A stretch of 64,000 nucleotides of DNA, taken from NCBI GenBank assembly GCA_025403435.1, contig CM046341.1, positions 12,671,219 to 12,735,218 of the forward strand, in the 5' to 3' direction. Shown piece by piece: positions 36,406 to 47,600 of the stretch. Position numbers and translations under genes: made by a program. Each line of letters starts with the position of its first letter. Positions within the stretch are counted from its first letter, which is position 1. Under the pieces are notes generated by a model. The model had not been told where the DNA came from and searched no databases. It worked only from the letters and a program-made list of their open reading frames with translations. This DNA comes from Artocarpus heterophyllus. Taxonomy: Eukaryota > Streptophyta > Magnoliopsida > Rosales > Moraceae.

Positions 36406-36479
36406 TTTGAAGCTATTTTTGGGGCATAAGTGTAACTATGGGAAACCAAGAAGGGCAATAGGGGGATAAAAAAAATGCT

Positions 36480-36860
36480 TTTCACGGCAAGATGAGGGAG
36501 GGGACGGGCCGCTTACGCAAACCGACGGCCCGGTCTCGGGTGGACGATCATAACAATGCTATCACTTGCACACGTCATCCAACCATTGGGAATACGCCAC
36601 GTCAAACTATTGTCTAGTTTATTTTTTATTTCTTTATTTCTTTTATTAAAATTTTCTTTCAAAAATCTTCGGCCCTGCCCCGACAGCGCACGTGGCGGCG
36701 ACGATCTCGTGCATAGCTCGCTCAGTGTCTTCCAGTCTAACAGAGGCTTAAAATACTGTGTGGGGCCCATTTGGCCGGCCCATTTTGCATGTGAGGTGGG
36801 GCCCAAGTCCCCACGTTCCATTTCCCTAATTGGAGTCGGTTGCTGCAGTGGGTGAGTTAG
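36480..36860. promoter_or_regulatory. GC-rich promoter-like island without an adjacent gene
   Basis: About 380 bp, markedly GC-richer than its surroundings. It contains GGGGCCCA twice (36762, 36799), GGCCGGCCCA, three ACGT cores (CACACGTCA near 36569, GCCACGTCA near 36594, GCACGTGGCG near 36688) and mixed CG-rich runs. TGGGCC/site II and ACGTGGC elements are typical of plant promoters. ORFs across it show no protein family, and no gene starts on either side. Confidence 0.4.
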
Positions 36861-37237
36861 ATACAACACGAATTAAGGGAGGAAAAAGCAAAAACATGCT
36901 TTTCCAAAAAAAAAAAAAAAAAGAAGTGTAAACGACAAAAGAAAAACGTGATGTTAACCTGCCCTGTGTGCGCGCGCACGCTACATTATTAAATCATATT
37001 TCTGTTGTTTTACTTTTTGAATTTTTGCGTGGTATTATCCACTTCGTTTTTTTTTTTTTTTCATGTATTTATGTTAAATACCTCCACCACATGGCATAAG
37101 ATTCTCTTAGGAGCGTAAAAAAATTTTAATTTAAATCAATTTTTTTAATGTTATTTTCATAAATTTTAAATTATTATACTGTTTTTATTTTAAATATATG
37201 ATTCAAACTTATATTGCAAAACGACCTTTGAAATATA
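36861..37237. other. Intergenic DNA
   Basis: A-run near 36906-36922 and a GTGTGCGCGCGCAC palindrome-like run near 36966-36979. No gene. Confidence 0.5.
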
Positions 37238-37405
37238 TGGGGTGTTTAGAAAGGTGGTAGGAACCATTTTTACTGTAGCATGTGAGAGTTTTATACTGTA
37301 GCATATTTTTTTATTGTTATTGTAGCATATGAAAGATTTACAATATTTATAACTAAAATTGTGGTGAAAACTAAGTGGTTCTCACCACCACTACCAAACA
37401 CCCCA
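37238..37405 (-). mobile_element. MITE family B, well-preserved copy
   Basis: 168 bp. Ends TGGGGTGTTTAG and CCAAACACCCCA. Reverse-orientation pair CTGTAGCATGTGAGAGTTTT and TTGTAGCATATGAAAG. GTGGTTCTCACCACCACTA near the right end matches the 23407 copy. Confidence 0.75.
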
Positions 37406-37796
37406 TAATTTTAAACCCCACTCTATCATGATGTTACATTAACCTTTAAATTCACACAAACACAGGCGCGTGCACGCACACATAATATATAACTTTAGTA
37501 TGACATTGTTTTTAATATTTCTTCCTTTCTTTGAAGTTGATTGTCTATTTTTTTTGGATTCGACTTGATGGTCTATAATAAACTTCCATTTTTAGCGTCC
37601 ATTTGAAACTTTTTATATAAATAAAAGAATCGCCATACTACTTTATGTTATTATTATTTCATTTATTGTAATTGTTTTTTTTTAATTTGAGGGGGGAAGG
37701 TCTAAATGTTTTTATGTCTCGTGGTAGAGTCAGAATAAATTTATCGTTAAATTATATCTTATGCATGAGTTATTTTTGTAGGACTAACATAATTTG
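37406..37796. other. Intergenic DNA
   Basis: Nothing recognised. Confidence 0.5.
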
Positions 37797-37922
37797 TGAA
37801 AATTCTACATTTCAAAGCAAAACTCTAGTAAAATAACGAGGCTTCCATAGCTCAAGTAAAAGAGTAGTCACTCGCCACTAAGCTACCAGTGAAATGCCCA
37901 AGTTCATGAATTACAGTGTCAA
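37797..37922 (+). repeat. Dispersed repeat, copy 1 (tRNA-like internal motifs)
   Basis: Shares GAAAATTCTACATTT, AAAGCAAAACTCTA, a CTCRAGTAA block and CCAGTGAAAWRCCYRAGTTC with 44291-44444. The TAGCTCAAGTAAAAGAGT and AGTTCATGAATTAC segments resemble Pol III box A and box B, so a SINE relic is possible. Confidence 0.5.
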
Positions 37923-38248
37923 AACCACAATGGCATCTTAAGAAAGAGAGAGAGGAAAAAAAAGGATAAAAAAAAAAAAGAAAGATAAAAAAGAGGCCAC
38001 CGTGAAGCCAACATTAAAATCTCAACGGTAAGAGATGAAACCATTCTCAATAGTTGTGCCTGAACACGTAAAACTGCAAAACTAAACGCTGCTAAACAGC
38101 AAATGGTCCTCACTTTATTTGTTGATGTTTTAATGGTTGGATCGACGGATCGATGGAATAATTTATTTGGGACAACTTAAAAGATCGAGGACTTTTTCTG
38201 GGACATTTTAAAAGCTAGGGGAGGACTAAAAATTAGATTAATAGGTAG
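37923..38248. other. Intergenic DNA
   Basis: Purine-rich stretch 37938-37990, otherwise nothing recognised. Confidence 0.5.
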
Positions 38249-38402
38249 TTTGATAAAATGGTTTAAACTCAAAAAATAGGTTCATATATTGTAACATGTG
38301 AGAGCTTTACACTGTAGCTTACTTTTACTTTATACTATAGTATATGACAGCTTTATATTATAAATAGTTCAATCTCATGAGTCTAAACTCATCTCTCAAA
38401 TA
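38249..38402 (-). mobile_element. MITE family B, diverged copy
   Basis: Reverse-orientation motifs TTGTAACATGTGAGAGCTTT followed by ACACTGTAG, and CTATAGTATATGACAGCTTT. Ends AGTTTGATAAAATGG and CTCATCTCTCAAATAC are poorly preserved. Confidence 0.55.
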
Positions 38403-38874
38403 CAAAGGTAAAGTAATTATTCTACCCTTATTGACACCTCACTCATTTTGTACAAGAATTAAATGATAAAATAATTAATTACACCTCACTCGTTTTGTAC
38501 ATTATTCTTGACAAAATAAATCATTTCTTTTCTTTTCTTTTTTCCTTTTATACCAGACAATATGATAGAAAAACTAGTTCTTTCCTTTTTTATTTTCTCC
38601 TTGTTATTTTCCTTCCATCTTACCAACCGCCTAAGAATATGATTATAGAGAGAACGTTGCTTTTATTTATTCATTTATTTATTTTACGTAGAGGTTAAAT
38701 TTTAGTGTGAGCAAAGAAATTTCACATTAGGGCATCCTACTTTAAAATTTCTCTGCCATTGTTGCAATCGACAGCCGTGTGATAACTTTGTGTTCATCGC
38801 AAGCTTCTGAAATCAACGATTTTGTGCTCACCATGCTTCCACGATGAATGCTTGAAGATTGTGAAGAGACAAAG
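38403..38874. other. Intergenic DNA
   Basis: Imperfect TTACACCTCACTCGTTTTGTAC duplication around 38440 and 38481. No gene. Confidence 0.5.
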
Positions 38875-39404
38875 GGTCCGTTAAGTAAATAGATTCGAAT
38901 TAGTGGTTTGATTTGAGTTAGAATTTGAGCTAGTGATTTGAATTGTTATCCGAATTCATGTTTAGATGTGCATTTAGGTTTTAATCTGAGCATGAAATAA
39001 AATTGAAATTTATGTTTAGAAAGGTAGTAAAAATAGTTTTTGATTTATTAACAAATTTATAAAATCTTAATGTTAATGATCCTAAAAAATATACAATATG
39101 GATATTAATTTATTCCTCTCTTCATTAAAAACACAATGAAAAAAGAATCATCTCAATTGGATATCAAATGAAGAAGTTATGATTTTTTTCCTCAAATACA
39201 AGAGAGAGAATTTTAGTTTTTACTGTAACAAAGATATCCAAGTATCAAAAGTTTAGAGGGGAATGGGAACTCTGAAAACTTGAATTTTTGATACTCAAAG
39301 GATTCGGATTTTCGGGGAAACAAATACGTATTCAAAGGATTCTTGATACTCGAATCTAAATTTGGGTCTATTGAGTCTAAATAATACTCGAAACAAACAG
39401 ACCC
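38875..39404. mobile_element. Possible TIR element with GGGTCCGTT / AACAGACCC ends
   Basis: The left end GGGTCCGTTAAGTAAATAGA and the right end, reverse-complemented, GGGTCTGTTTGTTTCGAG are similar, and AAA lies on both sides. The interior has no recognised coding domain. The flanks (38760-38870, 39405-39640) are GC-richer than the surroundings. Confidence 0.35.
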
Positions 39405-40180
39405 AAAGTCGATCGTGATGTTTCGACACGACGAAGCTCCATTGTTGGTGATGCAATGACATTCGATGACGACGACGATCATACATTCGTGAAGATCATA
39501 TATGAAGAGAGAGAGAGAGAGAGCGATTTCGCCTTGCGATGAAGTCATCGTCGTTACCCCGCCACAAACTTGTTGCCTTGCGGGAAATTCTATGGCACTA
39601 TCTAGAGTCCTTAGACGATCATGCATTTTCGGAAGGTGACACTAATTGGCTACTAGGGTTTTTAATTTAGCTATTTTGGTCAGTAATTTATTTAGTGAAT
39701 ATGAATATACTATAAAGTGGCCTATTTATGAACGTTTCTTTAATTTTGGCCTGTTAATTTTTATTTTTATTAATATGACCTATTTCACTAGTCGTCCGTA
39801 AATTAAAACATGTGGTTAGCTTGACCCTCATATGGCCTACCAGGATAAAAGCCTAGTTGGGCCGTGTGTCTCCTCTACCAGCCATGTCTAACGCCTAACG
39901 TGGTTCAATCCTAGGCCCATATTTAGCGCCAAGATTACTTGATGGTGAACCCGTTAGGCACTGTAAGTATAACATATTCCGAAGCAAAAAAACAATTCTG
40001 AAAACCATAGATTCATAATCAACCATTGCATTAGTGCTTGCTTTTTTTTTTTTTTTTTGTAAAAGTTTTTAAATCATTTTTTAGTGTAAATTTTATGCAA
40101 ATGTATGTGCTCTACATAGCTTGTGATACTATGAAATTATCAGTTTCTTTGAATTAGGCTGGATTTTATCGGCTTAGATA
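39405..40180. other. Intergenic DNA
   Basis: Contains an (AG)n run at 39505-39522 in a GC-richer patch and a T-run at 40044-40060. A 137-codon minus-strand ORF (39213-39626) has no recognisable domain. Confidence 0.45.
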
Positions 40181-40315
40181 TTAAGAGAGTATTTGAGAAT
40201 GTAGTTGAAACTTTACACTATTACATACTTTTGTTTTATACTGTAGAATGTGAAAATTTTACACTGTAACAATTAAAACTTGATTTCCAAACATTCTTTA
40301 AATCAACCTCTGTAT
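40181..40315 (-). mobile_element. MITE family B, shortened copy
   Basis: GAGTATTTGAGAATG start, TTTCCAAACATTC end, with ACTGTAGAATGTGAAAATTT followed by TACACTGTAAC inside. Confidence 0.45.
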
Positions 40316-41984
40316 AAATGTAACACAATAAAATAATACAATTGAGCTTCTGCTTCCCATAAACCTTTCATCTTTACTCTCCTAATTAGTAGAATTGCAT
40401 AGACTTGTAATTTGCAAAAACGAAAAAAATAAACATTACAAAGAAAAATGTCACAACCATATGTAATGGGGTGCTAAATTGGTAGACATACAATCTATAA
40501 AGTGGCTTAAAATTGAGCAAAATTTAACACGAACTTAACTTTCATAAAACTCTTTTAAACTTTATTTTACATATAAAGAGATATGAAAATTTAGGATTTC
40601 GCAGAAATTTCAAACAACCAAGAAAAATTTACAGCAATTTGATGATCCAGCATTATCAATTGTGGATCACTATTGCTCCTTGAGCTCTTTTATAGTCATC
40701 CTTGAAGCTATTTCCATCAAAATTCTCGTGACAATTTTATGTATTAATAATAATTCCTCTCAAAGCTTAAACTAATCTTATATATTTGATCTTTTGTCCT
40801 AAATATTTGATTTGAAGGGATTCAAAGTTCAAAATGTAATAGGCACCATGAAGTTAGAATTGTGACTGCAATAGGAGACGTTGTTCAAGTGAAAATGATG
40901 TTCAATGTAATGGGAAAATGATGTTCTTTAGCAAGTAAAAATCTAGGGAAGGGAAAGTGTTTGGACCTGTCACCAAACACTGTAACTTATGCCTTGAAAT
41001 AAGCCCCTTGTACATAGTCTTAATGCACGTGGAAATTAAACTATTTCACTAGCAATATGTTGCTGAGCCGATAGAATGATTTAAAATTTAGCAATTTTTT
41101 CATGAATGTTGTCTTTTGAAACTTGTTTTTTAAATGTCATGCACATAACTTAAACATAAAAAGATGAGTGATAGCTTGACATGAATAGACAAGATTTTTT
41201 AAAGTGCGACATAAAATATAATTTTCTCTCAAAAACTACAAAATTACCACAGTTTTGTGAGTTTGATGCTATGTTTGATTAAAAAAAACTCATTAAGGGG
41301 CCTGACGTTAACAATTTTATCACGAACTAAATTCTCGAAAGACTTTAAAAAGACTATGATAATAAGAGTCAATTACAAAACTATACCTTTTAGTTTTTAT
41401 TATTTCTCAATTGGTTTTTTTGTTTTCAGAAAGACAAAAATATCATTTAAATTAGAAAAACTTATTTCAATTTTATCACTTATAGGCTTTTTCGACTGAA
41501 AAAAATAAAGATAAGATAAAAAAACCTTTAGTTAAACCTAATTTGTTTATGAAATATATGTTTTTTTTTTAATTTTCAAAAATTATTTTAAAATTTAAAA
41601 AGTCATAAAACTTGAGATATTTTTTTAAAATTTGATTTTTTATTTTAATTTTTTTATATTTTTTATATATAAAATATTTTTTATAACTATTTAAGGATAA
41701 TCATTATGTTTTGCCCAATTTTTTATTCAAATGAATGAAATTAAAATAAGTTTTTAAAATTCAAAAGAATACCTTTATAGTTTCTAAAAATAGAGGAACA
41801 AATTGAAAATGGCTAAAACTAAAAGTTAAAATTATGTAATTAATCCATAATAATAATAATAATAATAGAAAAAGAGCTTACTAAGAGCACTAAACCGTTA
41901 AAAATTTGTAATAACTTTAGATCTTTCACTAGAGATTCATAAGTTGGTAATGCAACACTATCAATTGCGTTTGTCAACCCCGTC
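40316..41984. other. Intergenic DNA, no gene recognised
   Basis: Strongly AT-rich. An AAT run occurs near 41848-41866. Confidence 0.5.
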
Positions 41985-42070
41985 TAACTAGAACTGTTAT
42001 AGTGTAAAGCTCTCATATGTTAAATAAAATTATTCAAACTTCTAGTTCTAACTGCATTGTTAAACATATT
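41985..42070 (+). mobile_element. Fragment of MITE family B
   Basis: GTTATAGTGTAAAGCTCTCA followed by TATGTTA and a TGTTAAACATATT end. Only about half an element remains. Confidence 0.45.
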
Positions 42071-42984
42071 GATGATTGTTAAACCAAGTCTAGCTAATCT
42101 CTTAGAAAGTCAAGTCTCAAGCTTTTTCCATCTACAATTTGAAGTAATTCTAGATAATAAATCGCTCTAGAAACTCAACCCATCGGAAGTACGCAATTTC
42201 TTGTCCCAATTAACGAGTTTCATAAGAGATCCAAAGCTCAATCTAATGGGCTTCGTGAGGTGAAAATTGAGGCGAAGTACATGAAGGTGAGAGAAGCGTT
42301 TCATGGGCTGTTTTAGACAGCTTAGAGAAAATATCACTTGAGAAGAGTCCCACATGGGAAACGAATAAGACAATCCAGCGCATGACCTAGCTATAAGATG
42401 ACAAGTCCACAACCGCTTTAAATCACGCAGCCACGCGGTGAGCACAGAGCGAACTATTCTTTCGCCTTTTACTAAAGAATACCGTGTGCCCGCCGCTATT
42501 AGTGGCATACGCCAATTTTTGGAGGCGTTTCCCTTTAGGAAACGTCCGCAATTCTAGTTCAAACATGTACACTTCCTGCAAGTAACACAACTGTCTAATT
42601 GGTCCTTCTAATTTGATTGTTTTAGTTTTATTCTATTCTTGAATTGTTTTAGTTTTATTCTGATTTTGAATTAAAAAGCATAAAAGGAAGATAAAACTAT
42701 TTTTAACTAAAGTTAATTGGTTTATAAAATATATATTTTTTCTTAAAAAGAGCTTAGAAGTTTTTGCTGTCTTAATGAGTATCTTTTGTCTGAGTCTTTC
42801 TCCACCCTTGAATTGGAAAATTTTATTTGATTGGCCAGGTGTATGTGGGAGGAACGCAACGAATTTTTACATGAACAATTCACCAAACAACCAGTTTTTG
42901 TAGTTGATTGGTGTATTATATCTTTGTTGAGTTCCAACGAGTTAAAGAACAAAGGCAAGGTGGATAGTTAAGCGCAAAACAACA
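42071..42984. other. Intergenic DNA with a possible transposon scrap at 42160-42560
   Basis: The GC-richer stretch with AGAGTCCCACATGGGAAACG resembles the leader-like pieces of plant retroelements. No domain could be read in any frame with confidence. Confidence 0.35.
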
Positions 42985-43433
42985 GAACTATGGCTAAATG
43001 GAAACCTCCAGATCAAGATAGTTATAAGCTAAATGTAGATGCCATACAAACTTCTCATGTTATGGGTTGTGGGCACCATCATTAGAGATTCATCTGGATT
43101 TTTAATGGCAGGTCTTAGCAGGAATATACCAGGAATTTTTATACCAAAGGAGGCAGAAGTTAAAAGCACTTGCTCTTAGCTTTTAATAGGGCGTCCACTG
43201 CAGGGCTCGCTATTAGTTGTGTTGAATCAGATGCCCTAGGACTAGCCGTAATTAGAGCCATTACCAATGCTCAAGTTGATAATAATGAGTATGCTTTTCA
43301 TCTCTTTTTCCGGAGTTAGTTTTAGTCTGTCTTTAGGGAAGCCGATAAGGCTGCCATGGTTTGGCTAATTTTGCTATTAACAGAGATGATGAACTTGTTT
43401 GGTTGAAGGAATCACCTTCAATTATATAGTCTG
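42985..43433 (+). pseudogene. LINE-type RNase H (RVT_3) relic
   Basis: Conceptual reading with several frame changes gives KWKPPDQDSYKLNVDA, GTIIRDSSGFLMAGLS, PKEAEVK, ALALSF, NRASTAG, ESDALGLAVIRAI, FREADKAA, then HGLANFAINRDDELVWLKES. The order of the LNVDA aspartate, the EAE glutamate and the ESD aspartate is that of the RNase H domain at the end of plant LINE polyproteins (or of domesticated copies). There are at least three frameshifts and internal stops (TAG at 43082, for example), so it is non-functional. The reverse transcriptase part was not found upstream. Confidence 0.75.
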
Positions 43434-44290
43434 TTAGTTGTATAAGATGCTTATTATGAATAACAGATTCTAACCAATGTTTCTTCTTGAGAAAAATTGT
43501 TAAAAAACTATTTTAAAATTTAAAAGCAATAAAACTTAAAATCTTTCTTTTTTTTTTTTTTTTTAATTTAGTGTTGTTTAAAGAATTTTTTTATATTTGT
43601 AATGTATAAATATTTTTCATAACTATTTAAGGATAATTATGTTATTTTGTTTAATTTTTTCTATGAGATATTTATCTTTCTATACTCTTTGTTTTATGTT
43701 AAGTTAAAAACTATACTTTTGATTTTTGATTTCATCGAATATATATCTTCAGATTAGATTTAATACACAAATTCATACATTACATCGATCAATCTTCAAT
43801 TTTGACATAAAAATTTTTTAAAATACCTTCAAATTAAAAATATAAAAGAATTTTAAAAAATTAAAAAACTTTATCCTTAGGTTTTTCAAGTCAAAAATAT
43901 ATAAAGTCTCCTAAAAAGTGTATTTTGTATGTTTTTATTTTATTATTTTCTCTTTTTTTTTTAAGTTTTAATTTTTTTTTCTATTTTAGATAAGGATAAT
44001 TTGGCCAATTTAAAAGTAAAAAATCAACAATTGCTTAAAGTAACGTATAATTTTGTGTATTAAATCTAATCTGAAAGTATACATTTGATGAGATCAAAAT
44101 CGAAGATATAATGTTTGAATAAACCTATTCATAAGAATAAAATTAAAACAAGTTTTTTAAACGGAAAAGATACATTCGTAGTTCCTGAAAATAAAAGAAC
44201 AAATTGAAAAATAGTTAAAACTGAAGATACAATTATATAATTAACCAATACACAATTGCAAGACTCCTTTTTCTCAGATCAACGTAATGC
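43434..44290. other. AT-rich intergenic DNA, nothing recognised
   Basis: Poly-T/poly-A runs (43546-43564, 43955-43980) and no gene. Confidence 0.55.
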
Positions 44291-44444
44291 ATGAAAATTC
44301 TACATTTAAAAGCAAAACTCTAATAAATAATAATAATAATAAAAGCCAGCTTTCAACAAATAACTAATAACTCGAGTAATATAGTGTTGTCACTGGGCAG
44401 CCAGTGAAAATACCTGAGTTCACGAATTGCAGAGGCCAAAAACT
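44291..44444 (+). repeat. Dispersed repeat, copy 2
   Basis: Pairs with 37797-37922 (GAAAATTCTACATTT, AACTCGAGTAATATAGT, CCAGTGAAAATACCTGAGTT). It contains an AAT microsatellite insertion near 44326-44342. Confidence 0.5.
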
Positions 44445-44633
44445 AGAATCAGCTGTTTCATTTGAACTAAAACAAGTTGGTGACACCGAAAGAGAGCGAT
44501 TCAAAATGATGGGTAAACAACAAAAACCACCTTGGTGTCACTAAAACATACCATACATCATACATATGAAGAAAGCATGGGCTCTTTAAAATGCTAGAAA
44601 GGGGAATCCTCTAGTGAAGCCATTTCATCTCCG

Positions 44634-47600
44634 TCACTGGGTGGAGTTCTCGTGCAGTAGTACGTACTCTCGGCTGCAAACGAAGGAGGTAAAAATTAAC
44701 GCACAACATGCAAAAGCATTCATAAGAAAACCACTGTTACAACACCAGAAATCGAAATGGAAGTTGCGGGAAAGGAAGACTAGAGGCCAAACGATGCAAA
44801 AACTAAGGCGCTAACCGAACAAGAAAGTTCCGCACAAACCAACAGAGCTAACCATTAAAAAAAGAATAATGTTGCTTTCTTTGAGGTGGAAAAGATTTAA
44901 CTTTGCTTGCCAATCTTCTCAAATCTTATATGGAAATATTTCCCTAGTTAGAGATCTAAGCAATTGGCGGTGCAGGGGGAAGTTGGACATGGATTCGTGG
45001 CTTACCTACTATTGCCAAATTTGATGGTATCTTTTTCACGAAGTTCGTAATAACGCTGAGGTTCTATGGCAACATCCTGCATTAGGCAAAAGAAAATGTT
45101 GAATAGAACTATAGCAAAACCAAAAATGATTAACCATAGCTTGAAAATAAATTAAAAGATAATTATGCGCAGGAAAGACATGATATATGAGCCAACTTAC
45201 ATTAAGGAAGGTTTTGTTTGTGCTTCCAAGATCCATTAGGTAAGGCCTGTAATAGATTTGCAAAAAGCAAAAGAGTTGGTATAGCAAACTGATAGTATGC
45301 ATTTAAGCAATTATTAAAATCCACGACAAGTCAACTTCATCTAACCTCGTTTGCTTTGCTAACATACCATCAGGTTTCTCCACCTCGACTTGCCTGCCAT
45401 AGTAGACACACGAAAAATTACTTCCGAAACCAGAAGTGTAAAATGACACAAACAGAGCTTATTTAATATAAAATTACCGAAACTGTACGACAGCGTGTTG
45501 CTTGCTGCAGGAGGGGTGGTCTGTCGGAACATCTGCCACCCTTCTTTCCCTCCCAAAAAGGTAACAGCTTTGACGATGTATGTAAAGAGGCTCTGTAAAT
45601 CATATGTCCTTTTTAGAATTACAAGAAAACAACAAAAAAGAATTCCATGCAACAGATGTAAGTATAACAACCACATCAAGAAAGTTGTTACAGCTGAATT
45701 AAGAAAGAACTGTGAATCCACATTGTGTAGCCTGTAAGGTCTTACTACAATTTAATAAAAACATCTTCATAAAAACCTCAACTATTGACGTATGAACTAT
45801 CTACTAACATAGCATTTCACCAAACAGCGATTTCAGACAAATTTTTAAGTTGTGAGAGGAGGTGTCACTTTATAGCGTAGTAATTTGTCAACAGCTTGTT
45901 CAATCTTTATTATTACTTCAACATTGAAGAAAAATATAATTCTCAGATGAAACAAAGAAACTAGTCATTTTGAAGAATGTAGGCATTTTGAAGAAACTAG
46001 GCATTTTGAAGAATGTAGTTCTGTGAGACTTGCCATTGAGAACTTCACCATTCTTGAAAACATAAAGCCGCCACCTTATATCAGGTTTCCGTGCATCTGG
46101 GGGTTCATTGAACAGTAGTGTTACACCTGACAGAGTAACAACCCACTAGATAAGCTAATATTGTAGTTTCATGTATTTCTCTTTGCCAAGAAAAGGGCTA
46201 AAGGTAAAAATTCCATAGAGTTCTCTGTACCATTAATCATATAAACAAAAATTATGTATATGGGAGAGAGAGGAAATGATGAAAGAAAATGAAAGGAAAT
46301 GGTGTTCTGCTTACCTCTGACCCTATTAGTTTCGGCAGCAAGCTTTCCTGAGAGCTCGAACGAAGGTTGTTCCTGAAAGCATTGTAGGCAGTCAAAGAAT
46401 AGAAGCACAGAATATATCAATCTCATGCAGCACCATTAAAAACAAGGGTAATGTCATGATAATGATAACAAATATCAAGCATAACGTCATAAAAATAATA
46501 ATAATGCATAACAACGATAACGTTGTTGTGCCGCACATTACCTTTTTCTTTGCCTCCAATGCCTCCTCAGCAGCTTTCATCTTAGCAATTGAATCATTTT
46601 CGTCATTTCTGCCGAGAAAGCAACCTCTAATCAGAAGAAAAATCACTGCTGCAAAGTCAAAACTGCATGTTACAAGAAAAGCAAGGCCCAAGATGCTCCA
46701 GCATTGCTTTGGAACCACCAAAACAAATGCAGCATAGATGAGAAAATAACTCGTCAAGTACACCAAATTATGATAATCCACAAAAGTCGGTCTTCTGAAG
46801 AAAGATTCCTAATTAGTCATCCAAGTGCACGCATGAATCTAAAATTCAAACCACAGCTCACCCATGATCAGCTCCTCTTGAAGTTGGCGCCTGGATGAAG
46901 AAAAAATGGAAAGAAAAGTTAACCTACAGTTAGGCACTTTCAATAAGCATCAAGCAAGTTAACAAGAATTCAATACTAAAAGTATCAGATCAAACTGTCT
47001 TACAAATGTAGCTCTAATAATAGCATACAAACAGAAATTCATAACTTCATATATTAGCTAAGATTATAATATTGGAGTGGAGGATATTACTAGAACAGAG
47101 CACCAGAGTTAGGACTAATATTTCGATAAAGAAGAATTGTGTCACCAATTCGACACTAGTCTAATTCATCATTCAAAAATTTTGAAGTAGTCCTTCCATG
47201 CCTATGGACTTTTATTTTCATTTCACTGACAACTATTAACTCACTACACAGAACTTTTAACATGCAATGCAATAAATACCCAATTTTACTTAAAATTCTG
47301 CCTTACTGCTCTAAGTGCCACTTAGATTGAAATACAGATCCCAAACTGACAGGCATATCTTCCCACACGATTGAAATGGCACCATGATATCTTACACCTC
47401 ATTAGGACATTATTGTGCCACTTCTAATGTAACCCCTCTCATTATGTATTAAGCAGTAATTACAAAGCATAATGAAACTGCTTCTCAAAATAAAACAAAA
47501 CAAAACTTCGGTAAACCAACATTATTCCTAAAAAGAACGGAAGTTCAAAAGTTAATTCTTTAAAAAGGAATTTTAGTCAACTTGCAATAATTTGAAAAAC

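Noticed and set aside
36513..36869. 118-codon minus-strand and 99-codon plus-strand ORFs in the GC island
   Set aside because: Both strands are open because the stretch is GC-rich; neither shows a domain and they overlap each other.
39213..39626. 137-codon minus-strand ORF
   Set aside because: No recognisable family. It spans a microsatellite and the end of a possible TIR element, so it looks like chance.
42167..42508. 113-codon minus-strand ORF near the RNase H relic
   Set aside because: No motif recognised and opposite in strand to the relic; treated as a transposon scrap.
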